Assembly: GCF_024341905.1 (NCBI RefSeq)
Contig: NZ_BQXY01000004.1
Location: forward strand, 49,998-91,697
Length of the DNA stretch: 41,700 bases
DNA from: Clostridium folliculivorans
GTDB taxonomy: Bacteria > Bacillota > Clostridia > Clostridiales > Clostridiaceae
Direction: 5' to 3'
How positions within the stretch are numbered: the first letter of the stretch is position 1; each line of letters opens with the position of its first letter. Below are positions 22,987-31,398 of this stretch, piece after piece. The notes below the pieces were generated by a model that ran no database searches, had not been told where the DNA came from, and was given only the letters and a program-made list of their open reading frames with translations. Both the position numbers and the translations under genes were made by a program.

Positions 22987-24354
22987 TTAATCGATATTTA
23001 GTAATGCATCTATGGTTATATAGGGATTACTTGTTCCAGCTTCAAAGACCTTAAGCATATGAGCATGAAGCTTCTGTATTGTATCAAAAGATATTTTATG
23101 AGTTTGATATTCATAGTAAAACTTAAGTGATCCAGTGCCATCTCCATCCATAACTGTCAAGTACAAAGGGTTTGCAGCCGCACCATTACCGTACCACTTT
23201 GTTTCGATTTTAACTCCATTAGGAGACACTAATTTTACAGGTTGAAAGGTTAGTGATGTTGAAAAGTATGTGCCGATTTGAGGAATATTGAACAACTCAT
23301 GCCATAGATCCATAATTTCAAGTGGGCTAATTGATGAATGCCTATAGATTTCATTTTGTTTTTCACTTATGAGTTCACATGCGCCATTAAAGGTGTGAGT
23401 GCCATTAAGAATAATCCTTAATGGCATAAAATGAACTCTAGTCCCACCAGAGTTTTTTTCTCTTAATGTACCTCTTCTTGCAACTACTGTGTGTATGCTA
23501 ATATCATTTTCGTTATTATTTACTTTTGAAAAGTAGTTTGAATACGCTAGTAGCACTAACGATTGCATTGGAAGTTTATTTGAGGTACAAAATTCTTCCA
23601 TAGAAGCTACTAATTCTTTAGGTACTGACAACATTACATTTTTAGCTTTTGTAAACAAGCTAAATATTTGTGCATAACGTAAATTAGGATTTTTATGTTT
23701 TGTACGATATTTTTCAAGCACTGAGGATCCATTTACATCAGTAAATATTGGTTCTGAAATGTTGAGAGTTTCTTTCCAAAACTCAAGATCCTTTTTATAG
23801 GTTTCTGTATTTTTATAATCCAAATCTTTTATGAGGAGTTCTTCATAAGAATACAACGGCTTAGGTAAATCAGTATGATTAATCAGTGTATCATATAGTG
23901 CTAAAACGTCTTTAAAAAATGTAGTTATTGCCCAAGAATCTAAAATCATATGACTTACTGCAAAGTAAATTCCACACCTTCCATCAAAGGAATGAAACAT
24001 GTATACTTTACTAAGTTGTTTTCCAAAACCAGTTATTGGTTTGCTAGCAATTTTATATAATTTATCTTCCATTTGTTCTAGAGACTTGCCTCTAAAGTCT
24101 AGATAATCTATATATGGTTCTTCATTTTCCAGGAAATATTGTTTAACTTCCTTATCTAATTTTATAAGCCTAACTCTTAAGGAATCATTTCTTTCATATG
24201 CTTTTTGTATAGCCTTCCTTAATATCTCAAAATCAAGCTCTGTATCCATCAATATTGATGTGCAGACATTATTCACTTGTTTATGAAGAGTATACTTTTG
24301 GCTGAGAAGTAATATTTTTTGAGCTGCACTTAAATCATAATATTTTTTTTCCAT
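22987..24354 (-). CDS. Stand-alone condensation-domain protein
   Basis: 455-residue chloramphenicol-acetyltransferase-fold enzyme of the nonribosomal condensation family. Such domains join a carrier-bound acyl or aminoacyl thioester to an amine or alcohol. The active-site motif HHxxxDG appears as SHMILDS: catalytic His135 and structural Asp139 are kept, the first His and the Gly are Ser. Near the end, IHTVVARRGTLREKNSGGT and MPLRIIL resemble the latch and floor region. No carrier or adenylation domain is fused. The ATG at 24354 follows GGAGGAAAGT. As last gene of the six-gene operon it is the obvious bond-forming step for the acid loaded on the cluster's ACP. Confidence 0.88.
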   Translation of the reverse strand: MEKKYYDLSAAQKILLLSQKYTLHKQVNNVCTSILMDTELDFEILRKAIQKAYERNDSLRVRLIKLDKEVKQYFLENEEPYIDYLDFRGKSLEQMEDKLYKIASKPITGFGKQLSKVYMFHSFDGRCGIYFAVSHMILDSWAITTFFKDVLALYDTLINHTDLPKPLYSYEELLIKDLDYKNTETYKKDLEFWKETLNISEPIFTDVNGSSVLEKYRTKHKNPNLRYAQIFSLFTKAKNVMLSVPKELVASMEEFCTSNKLPMQSLVLLAYSNYFSKVNNNENDISIHTVVARRGTLREKNSGGTRVHFMPLRIILNGTHTFNGACELISEKQNEIYRHSSISPLEIMDLWHELFNIPQIGTYFSTSLTFQPVKLVSPNGVKIETKWYGNGAAANPLYLTVMDGDGTGSLKFYYEYQTHKISFDTIQKLHAHMLKVFEAGTSNPYITIDALLNID

Positions 24355-24386
24355 ACTTTCCTCCAAGTCTAAGATGTGATGATAAC

Positions 24387-27300
24387 TTACTCTATTGACT
24401 TCAGAGACTCAACCATTGGGATATTTGTTAATCTTCTATACATAAAGATATTTACTAGAATAACAAAACCTAATGTAATCAAGAATGAATATAGAAAACT
24501 GATTCCATTAATGTGATTTCCAAACATTATTCCATCTTGTTCAATGGAAACCATTATGAATCTGTGAAGAATTATGCCTATGATAAGGCCTATACCAGAA
24601 CCTATAATGGAAAGTATCATATTCTCTCTGTATACATAAGATGAAACCTCATTATTGTAAAATCCCAATACCTTAATGGTAGCTATTTCTCTGATTCTTT
24701 CACCAATGTTAATGTTAGTAAGATTGTAAAGAACTACAAATGCTAACAACCCTGCAGACATAATTATGACAATAACAATGTTATTTAGTATTTTTACAGT
24801 ATCATTAAATTTATCAGCTGCGGAAGAATAAAATTCAACAGATGCGACGCTGCCGTCTTTAATCAGTAAGCTTCCTAAAGTACTTTCTGCATCAGCACTA
24901 GTTTTATTTAGTTTAATCATAAGATTATTTGTTTTTGGAGCTAGACGGTAAATTTCCTTATAGTATTCTGCTGACATATATGCATAATGGAATACATAGT
25001 TTTCAGTAATTGCTGAAATCTCTACTTTTTTTGTAGCGCCATCGCCATTGTCTAGTTCTATAGCATCTCCTATATGAACATTTAGCTCTTTTGCTAGCTT
25101 TTCATTAATAATAACTCCTTTTTCAGGAATGATTATTGGCTTTTGAGTAGTTCTTTCTCTTAAAGTAATATAGTTTCTAAATTTGTAATTATCACTTGGA
25201 ACAGTGAGGGTAAGAGAAATATCATCCTTACCATTTTTAACCTTAGCATTTAATTCAGTACCTGGAAGATAGGACTTTACATTACTATTAATTTTAAGGG
25301 TGTCCATTACACGAGACTGATCATCTTCGGTGGAGCCTGGCTTATAGTTCATGTTCAAGTCATAAGTAAATATCTCTTTGTATTGTTTGTTTACAATCTG
25401 ACTTATAGAATTACTTAAACCAAATCCAGCAAGTAGTAGAGCAGAACAACCTGCAATACCAATTATAGTCATGAAAAAGCGCTTTTTATATCTAAATAGA
25501 TTACGTGCGGTAACCTTTTGAGAGAAGGATAATCTCTTCCAAATAGGAGAAATTCTTTCGAGAAAAATTGTTTTTCCTGGCTTTGGTGATTTAGGGAGCA
25601 TAAGTAGTGCTGGAGTTTCTCTTAATTCTTTGTAGCAGGCTCCTAGTACTGAAAGGGTTGTCACTAAAACACCTATAAGAACACTAATAACCATCAATGG
25701 AATTTGAGTAACGGTTCTAAGAGGAGGAAGTGTATACATCATCGACCAAGCGTTATAAATAACTGATGGGAAAATATTCATTCCTAAGGAAAGTCCTAGT
25801 ACACCTCCTAGAAAGCTTGCAATTGCTGCATATAGTACATATTTTAGTGCTATTGATTTATTGCCATATCCAAGAGCTTTATAGGCACCAATAGTTCCTC
25901 TTTGCTCATCAACCATTCTTGTCATTGTAGTAAGGCATACTAAACTGGCTACTAAAAAGAAAAAAACAGGAAATATCTTTGCTATAGCATCTATTCTATC
26001 GGCTGTTTTCTCATAGTCTACATAGCTATAGTTAAAGTTTCTATCTAGCACATACCATTGAGGTTTTGATATCTTATCTATTTCATCCTCAGCACGAATT
26101 ATCTTTTCTTGACCTTCATCGAGTTTCTTTTGACCATCAGCTTTTTCTTTTTCAAGTTCAGCTTTTCCGTTTTCGTAAGCTGTTGTTCCTTGGTTTAACT
26201 GTCGCTCAGATGAAGCGAATTGAGCATTGGCTTGTTTTTTTCCAGCTTCAAGACTTTTCTTGGCAGCTGCAAGTTCAGCTGATTTTTGATCTAATTCTTT
26301 TTTTGCACTGTCAAGTTCTGATTTAGAGCGCGTTACTTGTCCTTGAGTATAATCATTAAGTTCATTAAGTGGGTTTATTCCTAAATCCATAATTGAAAGA
26401 AAAGCTTTATAAAATTGAATAAGTTGTGTTAAAGATTGTTTATCTCCTTCAGAAACAGTAGGGTCATTCAAGCTTTTATTGAGTTGTTGGATTTGAGTAT
26501 TAGCTTGGCTACGAAGATCATTTACTTCTTGTGTTGCCTTGTTCAAATTGTCTATATCCTTACCATGTTCTGACAGAGCTTTATTATATTCAGCAAGGCC
26601 TTGCTCATATTTAAGCCTACCTTGTGCTAACTGTATTTCACCGTCAGAAATTTGTTTCGAAGCCTGAGTATAGTTATTAAGAAAGTTTTTTCTTTCTGTT
26701 TCAAGTTTTGCTTTTCCTGCAACCAACTTCATCTGAGCTTCATTTAAATCCTCTTCTGCTTTTTTAATTTTATCTATAAAAAGTTGTTTTTGTGCATCGA
26801 ATTCCCTCTTATTTCTTTCCAGTTCATCCATCGCCATTTTTTTTACTTCATCAAGTCTGATTATACTTCTGTCTGCACCTAAATTTTCAAGTGGTGTGAC
26901 TACTTTTGATATAAGGTTTTTGTACTCAGGACTAAAGGAATTTAATTGTTTAGCATTTTGAACTATGACTAGTGCTTCTGTATAAACTGGTAAAGTAAAG
27001 TCTTTATCTAAAACCATCATGAAAAAGTTGACTTTTCCACTTCCAATTTCTGAAGAACCTTTTTCAAAAGAAAGATAATAAGGAGTTATTGCTTTACCAA
27101 CTATTTTAAATTCATCTGTAATTAAAGTTCCATCAGTAATTGATTTGGTTTTTCCGGAGCTTACCTTAATTGTATCGCCAATAGAAAGACCAGAATCTAA
27201 TATAGATGAAGAGTCTTCAATTATACATTCACCAGATTTTTCAGGGTATCTTCCTTCTGTTAGTTTAATGGCATTAATGTATTTGTTGTCTGAATTGTAG

Positions 27301-27641
27301 ATTTTATCAGAAGGTAGGCTATGCACTGTAAAAACAAATTCAGTTGAATTAATGGTACTAACCACATCTGTAAAATAACCAGGCTGAACAGCTTCAACCT
27401 TAGAGGTAGTGCTGATTGCATTTATATCATCATTTGTAAGTCCAAGGGTTGACATTATGCGAATATCCATGAAATTATATTTGTCGTAGTATAGATCCAT
27501 TGAGTTCTTCATATCAGGAGATGTGGCTTTTATTCCTGCAAAAAAGGCAACTCCGATAAATACTATAGCAAAAATAGAAATAAATCTACTTAGTGATCTT
27601 CGGACTTCACGAAAGAAATCTTTCCATAATGCAGTCTTCAT
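24387..27641 (-). CDS. FtsX-type ABC permease with long coiled-coil ectodomain
   Basis: 1084-residue membrane protein. TM1 lies at about residues 16-38 (FISIFAIVFIGVAFFAGIKA). A MacB-like periplasmic-core-type domain follows, then a charged, Glu/Lys/Gln-rich coiled coil at about residues 265-540. After it come two FtsX transmembrane bundles (around VDEQRGTIGAYKALGYGNKS and IREIATIKVLGFYNNEV, the latter with VYRENMILSIIGSGIG). It works with the ATPase gene one base upstream. Such type VII ABC systems act by mechanotransmission or export of peptides and lipids. In this operon it is best read as exporter of, or immunity to, the cluster's product. Confidence 0.9.
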   Translation of the reverse strand: MKTALWKDFFREVRRSLSRFISIFAIVFIGVAFFAGIKATSPDMKNSMDLYYDKYNFMDIRIMSTLGLTNDDINAISTTSKVEAVQPGYFTDVVSTINSTEFVFTVHSLPSDKIYNSDNKYINAIKLTEGRYPEKSGECIIEDSSSILDSGLSIGDTIKVSSGKTKSITDGTLITDEFKIVGKAITPYYLSFEKGSSEIGSGKVNFFMMVLDKDFTLPVYTEALVIVQNAKQLNSFSPEYKNLISKVVTPLENLGADRSIIRLDEVKKMAMDELERNKREFDAQKQLFIDKIKKAEEDLNEAQMKLVAGKAKLETERKNFLNNYTQASKQISDGEIQLAQGRLKYEQGLAEYNKALSEHGKDIDNLNKATQEVNDLRSQANTQIQQLNKSLNDPTVSEGDKQSLTQLIQFYKAFLSIMDLGINPLNELNDYTQGQVTRSKSELDSAKKELDQKSAELAAAKKSLEAGKKQANAQFASSERQLNQGTTAYENGKAELEKEKADGQKKLDEGQEKIIRAEDEIDKISKPQWYVLDRNFNYSYVDYEKTADRIDAIAKIFPVFFFLVASLVCLTTMTRMVDEQRGTIGAYKALGYGNKSIALKYVLYAAIASFLGGVLGLSLGMNIFPSVIYNAWSMMYTLPPLRTVTQIPLMVISVLIGVLVTTLSVLGACYKELRETPALLMLPKSPKPGKTIFLERISPIWKRLSFSQKVTARNLFRYKKRFFMTIIGIAGCSALLLAGFGLSNSISQIVNKQYKEIFTYDLNMNYKPGSTEDDQSRVMDTLKINSNVKSYLPGTELNAKVKNGKDDISLTLTVPSDNYKFRNYITLRERTTQKPIIIPEKGVIINEKLAKELNVHIGDAIELDNGDGATKKVEISAITENYVFHYAYMSAEYYKEIYRLAPKTNNLMIKLNKTSADAESTLGSLLIKDGSVASVEFYSSAADKFNDTVKILNNIVIVIIMSAGLLAFVVLYNLTNINIGERIREIATIKVLGFYNNEVSSYVYRENMILSIIGSGIGLIIGIILHRFIMVSIEQDGIMFGNHINGISFLYSFLITLGFVILVNIFMYRRLTNIPMVESLKSIE

Positions 27642-27642
27642 A

Positions 27643-28347
27643 TTACCATTCCACCTTTTCTACATCCATAGGTAATTGATTTTGTGTGATTGATTCAACC
27701 TTTCCACTTTTTACTTTAATGACCTTATCACCAACAGCGGTAAGTGCAAGATTATGAGTAATAATTACTACTGTCATTCCGGTATTTCTACATGTATCTT
27801 GAAGTAGTTTGAGAATAGCCTTACCAGTTTTGTAATCTAGAGCTCCTGTTGGTTCATCACAAAGCAGTAGTTTGGGATTTTTAGCTAAGGCTCTTGCTAT
27901 TGCAACTCTTTGTTGTTCACCACCGGAAAGCTGAGCAGGAAAATTAATTTTACGGTCATCAAGACCAACATCCGAAATAACTTTATCAATATCCAAAGGA
28001 TTTTTACTTATTTGAGAAGCTAATTCTACATTCTCTTTAGCAGTAAGGTTAGGAACTAAGTTGTAGAATTGAAATACAAATCCTACATCATGTCTCCTAT
28101 AAGTTATTAATTCCTTTGTGGAATAACGACTTATATTAGCACCATCAACAAATATTTCCCCAGAAGAAAGGTTATCCATTCCCCCTAAAATATTAAGAAT
28201 GGTACTTTTTCCTGCACCACTTGCACCTGCAATAATCACAAATTCACCTTTATTGATTGAAAAATCTACTCCTGATAGAGCCTCAATTTCTATTTCACCC
28301 ATTTTGTATACTTTTTTTACATTCTTAAATTCAATAAAATTATCCAT
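27643..28347 (-). CDS. ABC transporter ATP-binding protein (LolD/MacB type)
   Basis: 234-residue ATPase with all elements: Walker [11 protein letters not shown]-loop [18 protein letters not shown], signature [15 protein letters not shown], Walker [13 protein letters not shown], and switch His in IITHNLA. The FVFQFYNL and GALD text places it in the MacB/LolD group that partners FtsX-type permeases. AGGAAAGGAAGTGAAAT precedes the ATG. It begins 15 bases after the phosphopantetheinyl transferase gene and ends one base before the permease gene, so both halves of the transporter are made from the biosynthetic operon. Confidence 0.93.
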   Translation of the reverse strand: MDNFIEFKNVKKVYKMGEIEIEALSGVDFSINKGEFVIIAGASGAGKSTILNILGGMDNLSSGEIFVDGANISRYSTKELITYRRHDVGFVFQFYNLVPNLTAKENVELASQISKNPLDIDKVISDVGLDDRKINFPAQLSGGEQQRVAIARALAKNPKLLLCDEPTGALDYKTGKAILKLLQDTCRNTGMTVVIITHNLALTAVGDKVIKVKSGKVESITQNQLPMDVEKVEW

Positions 28348-28362
28348 ATTTCACTTCCTTTC

Positions 28363-28905
28363 CTATATGTTTAAATAACAAACTGCTGTTATAAACTCAT
28401 TAGTATCTTCTATTAAATGAAATCTGCACTCTGATAAATTGGACAATATTTGTCCATCAGGATAGATTTCAAAGTTGATATCTTTCATAGGATGAGAAAG
28501 GCCTTTACCTATAGCTTTAATGTAGCTTTCTTTTAAAGTCCAAAATTTAAAAAACACTCTGTCTGGATTTGATGAAGAATATATTTTTTTAATTTCTTCA
28601 GTAGTACATACTTTTTTGGCAGCATAAGGGTTGAATATGCGAATTTTTTCCACATCAATTCCAACTGCATAAGTATCAGAAATTACGCATGCTATGCAGT
28701 TAAAACTATGACTGATATTAAAATGAATATTAGGATGATTTTTAAGGCTAGGTTTGCCCCATGGATTTAAGGTTAAAGGTTCATCTCTATATTTGATTGA
28801 TTTTTCCTCTTGTAAGGCATAGGTAAGTAATTTTTGTCCTAAAAGATGAGATATATTAGAGTGAATTTCATAGGTTTGAATTTTTAAAGTACATGTATAT
28901 ATCAT
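28363..28905 (-). CDS. Sfp-type 4'-phosphopantetheinyl transferase
   Basis: Transfers the phosphopantetheine arm of coenzyme A to a serine of carrier proteins. The 180 residues show PWGKPSL, HFNISHSFN, VGIDVEKIR (Asp84, Glu86 binding Mg) and FFKFWTLKESYIKAIGKGL (Glu126, Lys130). All hallmark residues are present. At 180 residues it is shorter than Sfp (about 220), mostly at the C-terminus, but the fold looks complete. It overlaps the ACP gene by four bases (ATGA), strong evidence that this ACP is its substrate. A broad-range enzyme dedicated to the cluster suggests the ACP is not served by the fatty-acid AcpS. Confidence 0.92.
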   Translation of the reverse strand: MIYTCTLKIQTYEIHSNISHLLGQKLLTYALQEEKSIKYRDEPLTLNPWGKPSLKNHPNIHFNISHSFNCIACVISDTYAVGIDVEKIRIFNPYAAKKVCTTEEIKKIYSSSNPDRVFFKFWTLKESYIKAIGKGLSHPMKDINFEIYPDGQILSNLSECRFHLIEDTNEFITAVCYLNI

Positions 28906-29129
28906 AGCAATTTGTTATTTAAGTATTTAATTAATTCTCCTACAGTGTCTAGGTTTCTAATTTCTCTATCTGGAATTTCTATACCTAAGTCACTTTCTAT
29001 TTTTCCGATTATACCCACAATGTCATAGGAGGTAAGATGAAGATCACTAATGAAATTAGTATCTTCTGTAATGAGACTTTCATCTACATCTGCAAATTCT
29101 TGAATAGTTCTTATGATCAAGTTAAGCAT
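28902..29129 (-). CDS. Stand-alone acyl carrier protein
   Basis: 75-residue carrier. The attachment serine is Ser34 in DLHLTSYDIVGII, where typical ACPs have DSL; the preceding residue is Thr, nearer to carriers of nonribosomal or D-alanine type. Helix 3 and the end, EIPDREIRNLDTVGELIKYL, are standard. The ATG at 29129 follows GGAG at 8 bases; a GTG at 29138 overlaps that site. It overlaps the ligase gene by 8 bases and the transferase gene by 4, so ligase, carrier and activator are translationally coupled. It is distinct from the fatty-acid ACP, which normally lies with fab genes. Confidence 0.9.
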   Translation of the reverse strand: MLNLIIRTIQEFADVDESLITEDTNFISDLHLTSYDIVGIIGKIESDLGIEIPDREIRNLDTVGELIKYLNNKLL

Positions 29130-30825
29130 TTTCAGCACTCCTCTCTAAAACTAAAGCTCTTTTTATTTTTCTTGTAGTTGTTTTTTCAAATTCGGACTCA
29201 CTAACTAAAATATTTGTTATTCTTTTATATACGGGAAGGTTTCTATTTAGAAGCCTGATGTCTTGATTTAATTTATCTTTTATATCAATATTAGCTAATT
29301 TTATAAAATCTTCATCAACATATACACAAGCTGTGATACATTCTTCATTGCTTTCAGATATAGTAGATGAATAAACTACTACTTCTTTAACATAAGATAG
29401 ATTTTTGCTAATTATATCTTCTATCTCTTCAGGATGAACATTTTTACCGTTAGGTAAGATAATTAGATTTTTCTCTCTTCCACATATATATAAAAAGTTT
29501 GAATTATCAAGATAACCTAGGTCTCCTGTTTTGAACCAACCATCTTCAGTGAAGGAAAGTTTTGTGCTTTCTGGATCATTGTAATATCCAAGCATTACGT
29601 TATCGCCTTTTACTTGAATTTCTCCATAGCCATTTTCATTAGGTGTACTAATTCTAACTTTGCAACCAGGCATAACACGACCTACGGATCCTGTTTTTTT
29701 CCACATGTAAGAGTTGGTGGCAACAAGAGGACCGCATTCAGTTATACCATATCCATTAAGAATTTCTATACCCATAGAGTCAAAGGATTCAATGATGTCT
29801 AAGCGTAAAGGTGCTCCTCCACATACTATTTGACATAAATTTCCTCCGAAGTTATCTAAAACAGGCTTAAATAGTTTTCTTCTTAAATCAATACCGAGTT
29901 TTCTAATGACATTACTAAATTTTATACCATATTTTAAATGTGCTTCTAAACCAGTTCTTTTAGCCTCTTTCCAAATATTCTTATGCATGGATTCTAAAAA
30001 TATGGGAACCATCAAACTCATATTTGGTTTAAAGAGTTTCATATTATCCATTACCCTTTTTAAACTATCATTAAAGCATATAGTTATTCCGCTATAAAGT
30101 CCACCTAGGATATGACAGCTACATTCATAAGTATGATTAATTGGAAGTACTGAAAAGCTAACACCTTTTGCTTCAATAAGAGAAAGCGAGCCATATACAA
30201 CAGCCATAATGTTCTTATGACTTAGCATGACACCTTTGTTTGCTCCAGTGGTTCCAGAAGTGAAAACTACTTCACACATTGATTCTGTGTCAATGGGAGT
30301 ATCTAAATATTCTCTGTTGCCGTTTTCAACTAATTCTTTACCTTCTTCAATGAGTTTATTTAGTGAAAGAAACTCTGGATAATCCTGTTTGGGATTAATG
30401 ATAATACAGTCTTTTATATTTGGGCATTGGGTGAGGATATATTGCATTGATGAAGCGAAGGTGTTTGAGCATATGATTACATCAGTATCACTTTTTATAA
30501 GAAGCTTAATAATATCTTCATCAGTTAATTCCTTATCTAGAGGAATAACAATACCTAAGCCGTTTATTATAGAAAGATAGCTGACCACCCAAGCATATGA
30601 GTTTTCTGATAAAATAGCAAAATGATAACCGTGCATATGCATATGCATAAGCTTAGTGCCTAGGCTATTTACATCACTTTCTAGTTGATTGAAAGAATAT
30701 TTGGTGATTTGTTTATGAGGTTTGATTTCTTCATAAGCAATTTGATCAGTATAAAGTTTACTAGACCTTCTCAGGAGTACCCTAATATCCCGCAAAGGTT
30801 CAGATTTGTAAAATTTTTTGGACAT
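29122..30825 (-). CDS. AMP-dependent acyl ligase (fatty-acid or aryl-acid type)
   Basis: 567-residue adenylate-forming enzyme: activates a carboxylic acid as acyl-AMP, presumably passing it to the ACP encoded next. Motifs in order: P-loop FTSGTTGANKGV (about 188-199), NGYGITECGP, GWFKTGDLGYLD, hinge GREKNLIILPNGKNVHPEEIE (in parts), and catalytic Lys in TTTRKIKRALV. The hinge text is that of long-chain acyl-CoA synthetases rather than amino-acid adenylation domains, so a fatty, aryl or other simple acid is the likely substrate. AGGAGGATATTATGT precedes the ATG. First gene of the operon; a 12-bp inverted repeat lies 46 bases upstream. Confidence 0.9.
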   Translation of the reverse strand: MSKKFYKSEPLRDIRVLLRRSSKLYTDQIAYEEIKPHKQITKYSFNQLESDVNSLGTKLMHMHMHGYHFAILSENSYAWVVSYLSIINGLGIVIPLDKELTDEDIIKLLIKSDTDVIICSNTFASSMQYILTQCPNIKDCIIINPKQDYPEFLSLNKLIEEGKELVENGNREYLDTPIDTESMCEVVFTSGTTGANKGVMLSHKNIMAVVYGSLSLIEAKGVSFSVLPINHTYECSCHILGGLYSGITICFNDSLKRVMDNMKLFKPNMSLMVPIFLESMHKNIWKEAKRTGLEAHLKYGIKFSNVIRKLGIDLRRKLFKPVLDNFGGNLCQIVCGGAPLRLDIIESFDSMGIEILNGYGITECGPLVATNSYMWKKTGSVGRVMPGCKVRISTPNENGYGEIQVKGDNVMLGYYNDPESTKLSFTEDGWFKTGDLGYLDNSNFLYICGREKNLIILPNGKNVHPEEIEDIISKNLSYVKEVVVYSSTISESNEECITACVYVDEDFIKLANIDIKDKLNQDIRLLNRNLPVYKRITNILVSESEFEKTTTRKIKRALVLERSAENA

Positions 30826-30870
30826 ACATAATATCCTCCTAGTTTTATTACTTTTAGGGTAAGAGATAAT

Positions 30871-30904
30871 ATTTAATATTTTTAAATGGTATAAAATATT
30901 AAAT
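30871..30904. promoter_or_regulatory. Inverted repeat upstream of the nonribosomal operon
   Basis: atttaatatttt / aaaatattaaat: perfect 12-bp arms around a 10-base spacer, 46 bases before the first gene. Being only A and T it could be chance, but position suits an operator or promoter-linked element. A clear -35/-10 pair for the operon was not found. Confidence 0.4.
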
Positions 30905-31168
30905 CACTTTAGTTAGAGAGTTGAAATAGCCTGTTTATAAAAGCATAGAAGACTTATTAAGAATTGTTTGTAATCATAGGATTCTGTCATATAAACTTAA
31001 TTCATGACCATTGGAAAAGCATACGCTTATAACCTAAAGGTATGCATGAATTGATAGTTAAACATAAAACCCTATAGTATTCATATAGCGGTAGATAAAG
31101 ATATATATGATTATAAAATTATTTTAATTACATTATTTTTAATGTCTTATTAATATAATTTATAGTAT
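30905..31168. other. Intergenic region, no gene seen
   Basis: AT-rich gap between the start of the nonribosomal operon and the end of the lipoprotein gene. A short hairpin gcatac ... gtatgc lies at about 31018-31044. The operon's promoter should be at the start of this stretch, but no strong match was recognised. Confidence 0.35.
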
Positions 31169-31211
31169 AAAACTAAAGCCTCTAGCAAAAATTGCTAGAG
31201 GCTTTAGTTTT
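31169..31211 (-). terminator. Terminator of the glycosyltransferase-lipoprotein operon
   Basis: A perfect 20-bp stem (aaaactaaagcctctagcaa and its mirror) with a 3-base loop, directly at the stop of the minus-strand lipoprotein gene. The longest perfect hairpin in the window. Confidence 0.9.
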
Positions 31212-31395
31212 AGTTATGAGGTCCATTAAATTTAGAGGATGGATCATTATTAAAACCATTTCCACCGTTCAGCCCTGGATTAGTACTGGTATTTGTTATT
31301 TTTTGAGCATTAATCGCTTCACAAGATATAAGCGGTAAGGAGCAAATAAGTAAAAGGACAATCTTAAATAGACTATTATATAGTTTCTTCCTCAT
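31210..31395 (-). CDS. Small predicted lipoprotein
   Basis: 61 residues. A charged start (MRKK), a hydrophobic core and the lipobox LISC with lipidated Cys25 leave a mature part of 37 residues, rich in Asn, Gly and Ser (GLNGGNGFNNDPSSK). Codons start three bases after the stop of the glycosyltransferase gene, whose last codons supply GGAG, so it is translationally coupled. No family is recognised. Possible roles are a small subunit or anchor for the membrane enzyme. The perfect terminator right at its stop supports a real gene. Confidence 0.65.
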   Translation of the reverse strand: MRKKLYNSLFKIVLLLICSLPLISCEAINAQKITNTSTNPGLNGGNGFNNDPSSKFNGPHN

Positions 31396-31398
31396 ATT

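Noticed and set aside
26066..26326. 86-codon open frame opposite the permease coiled coil
   Set aside because: Composition mirrors the repetitive coiled-coil coding strand; no start signals.
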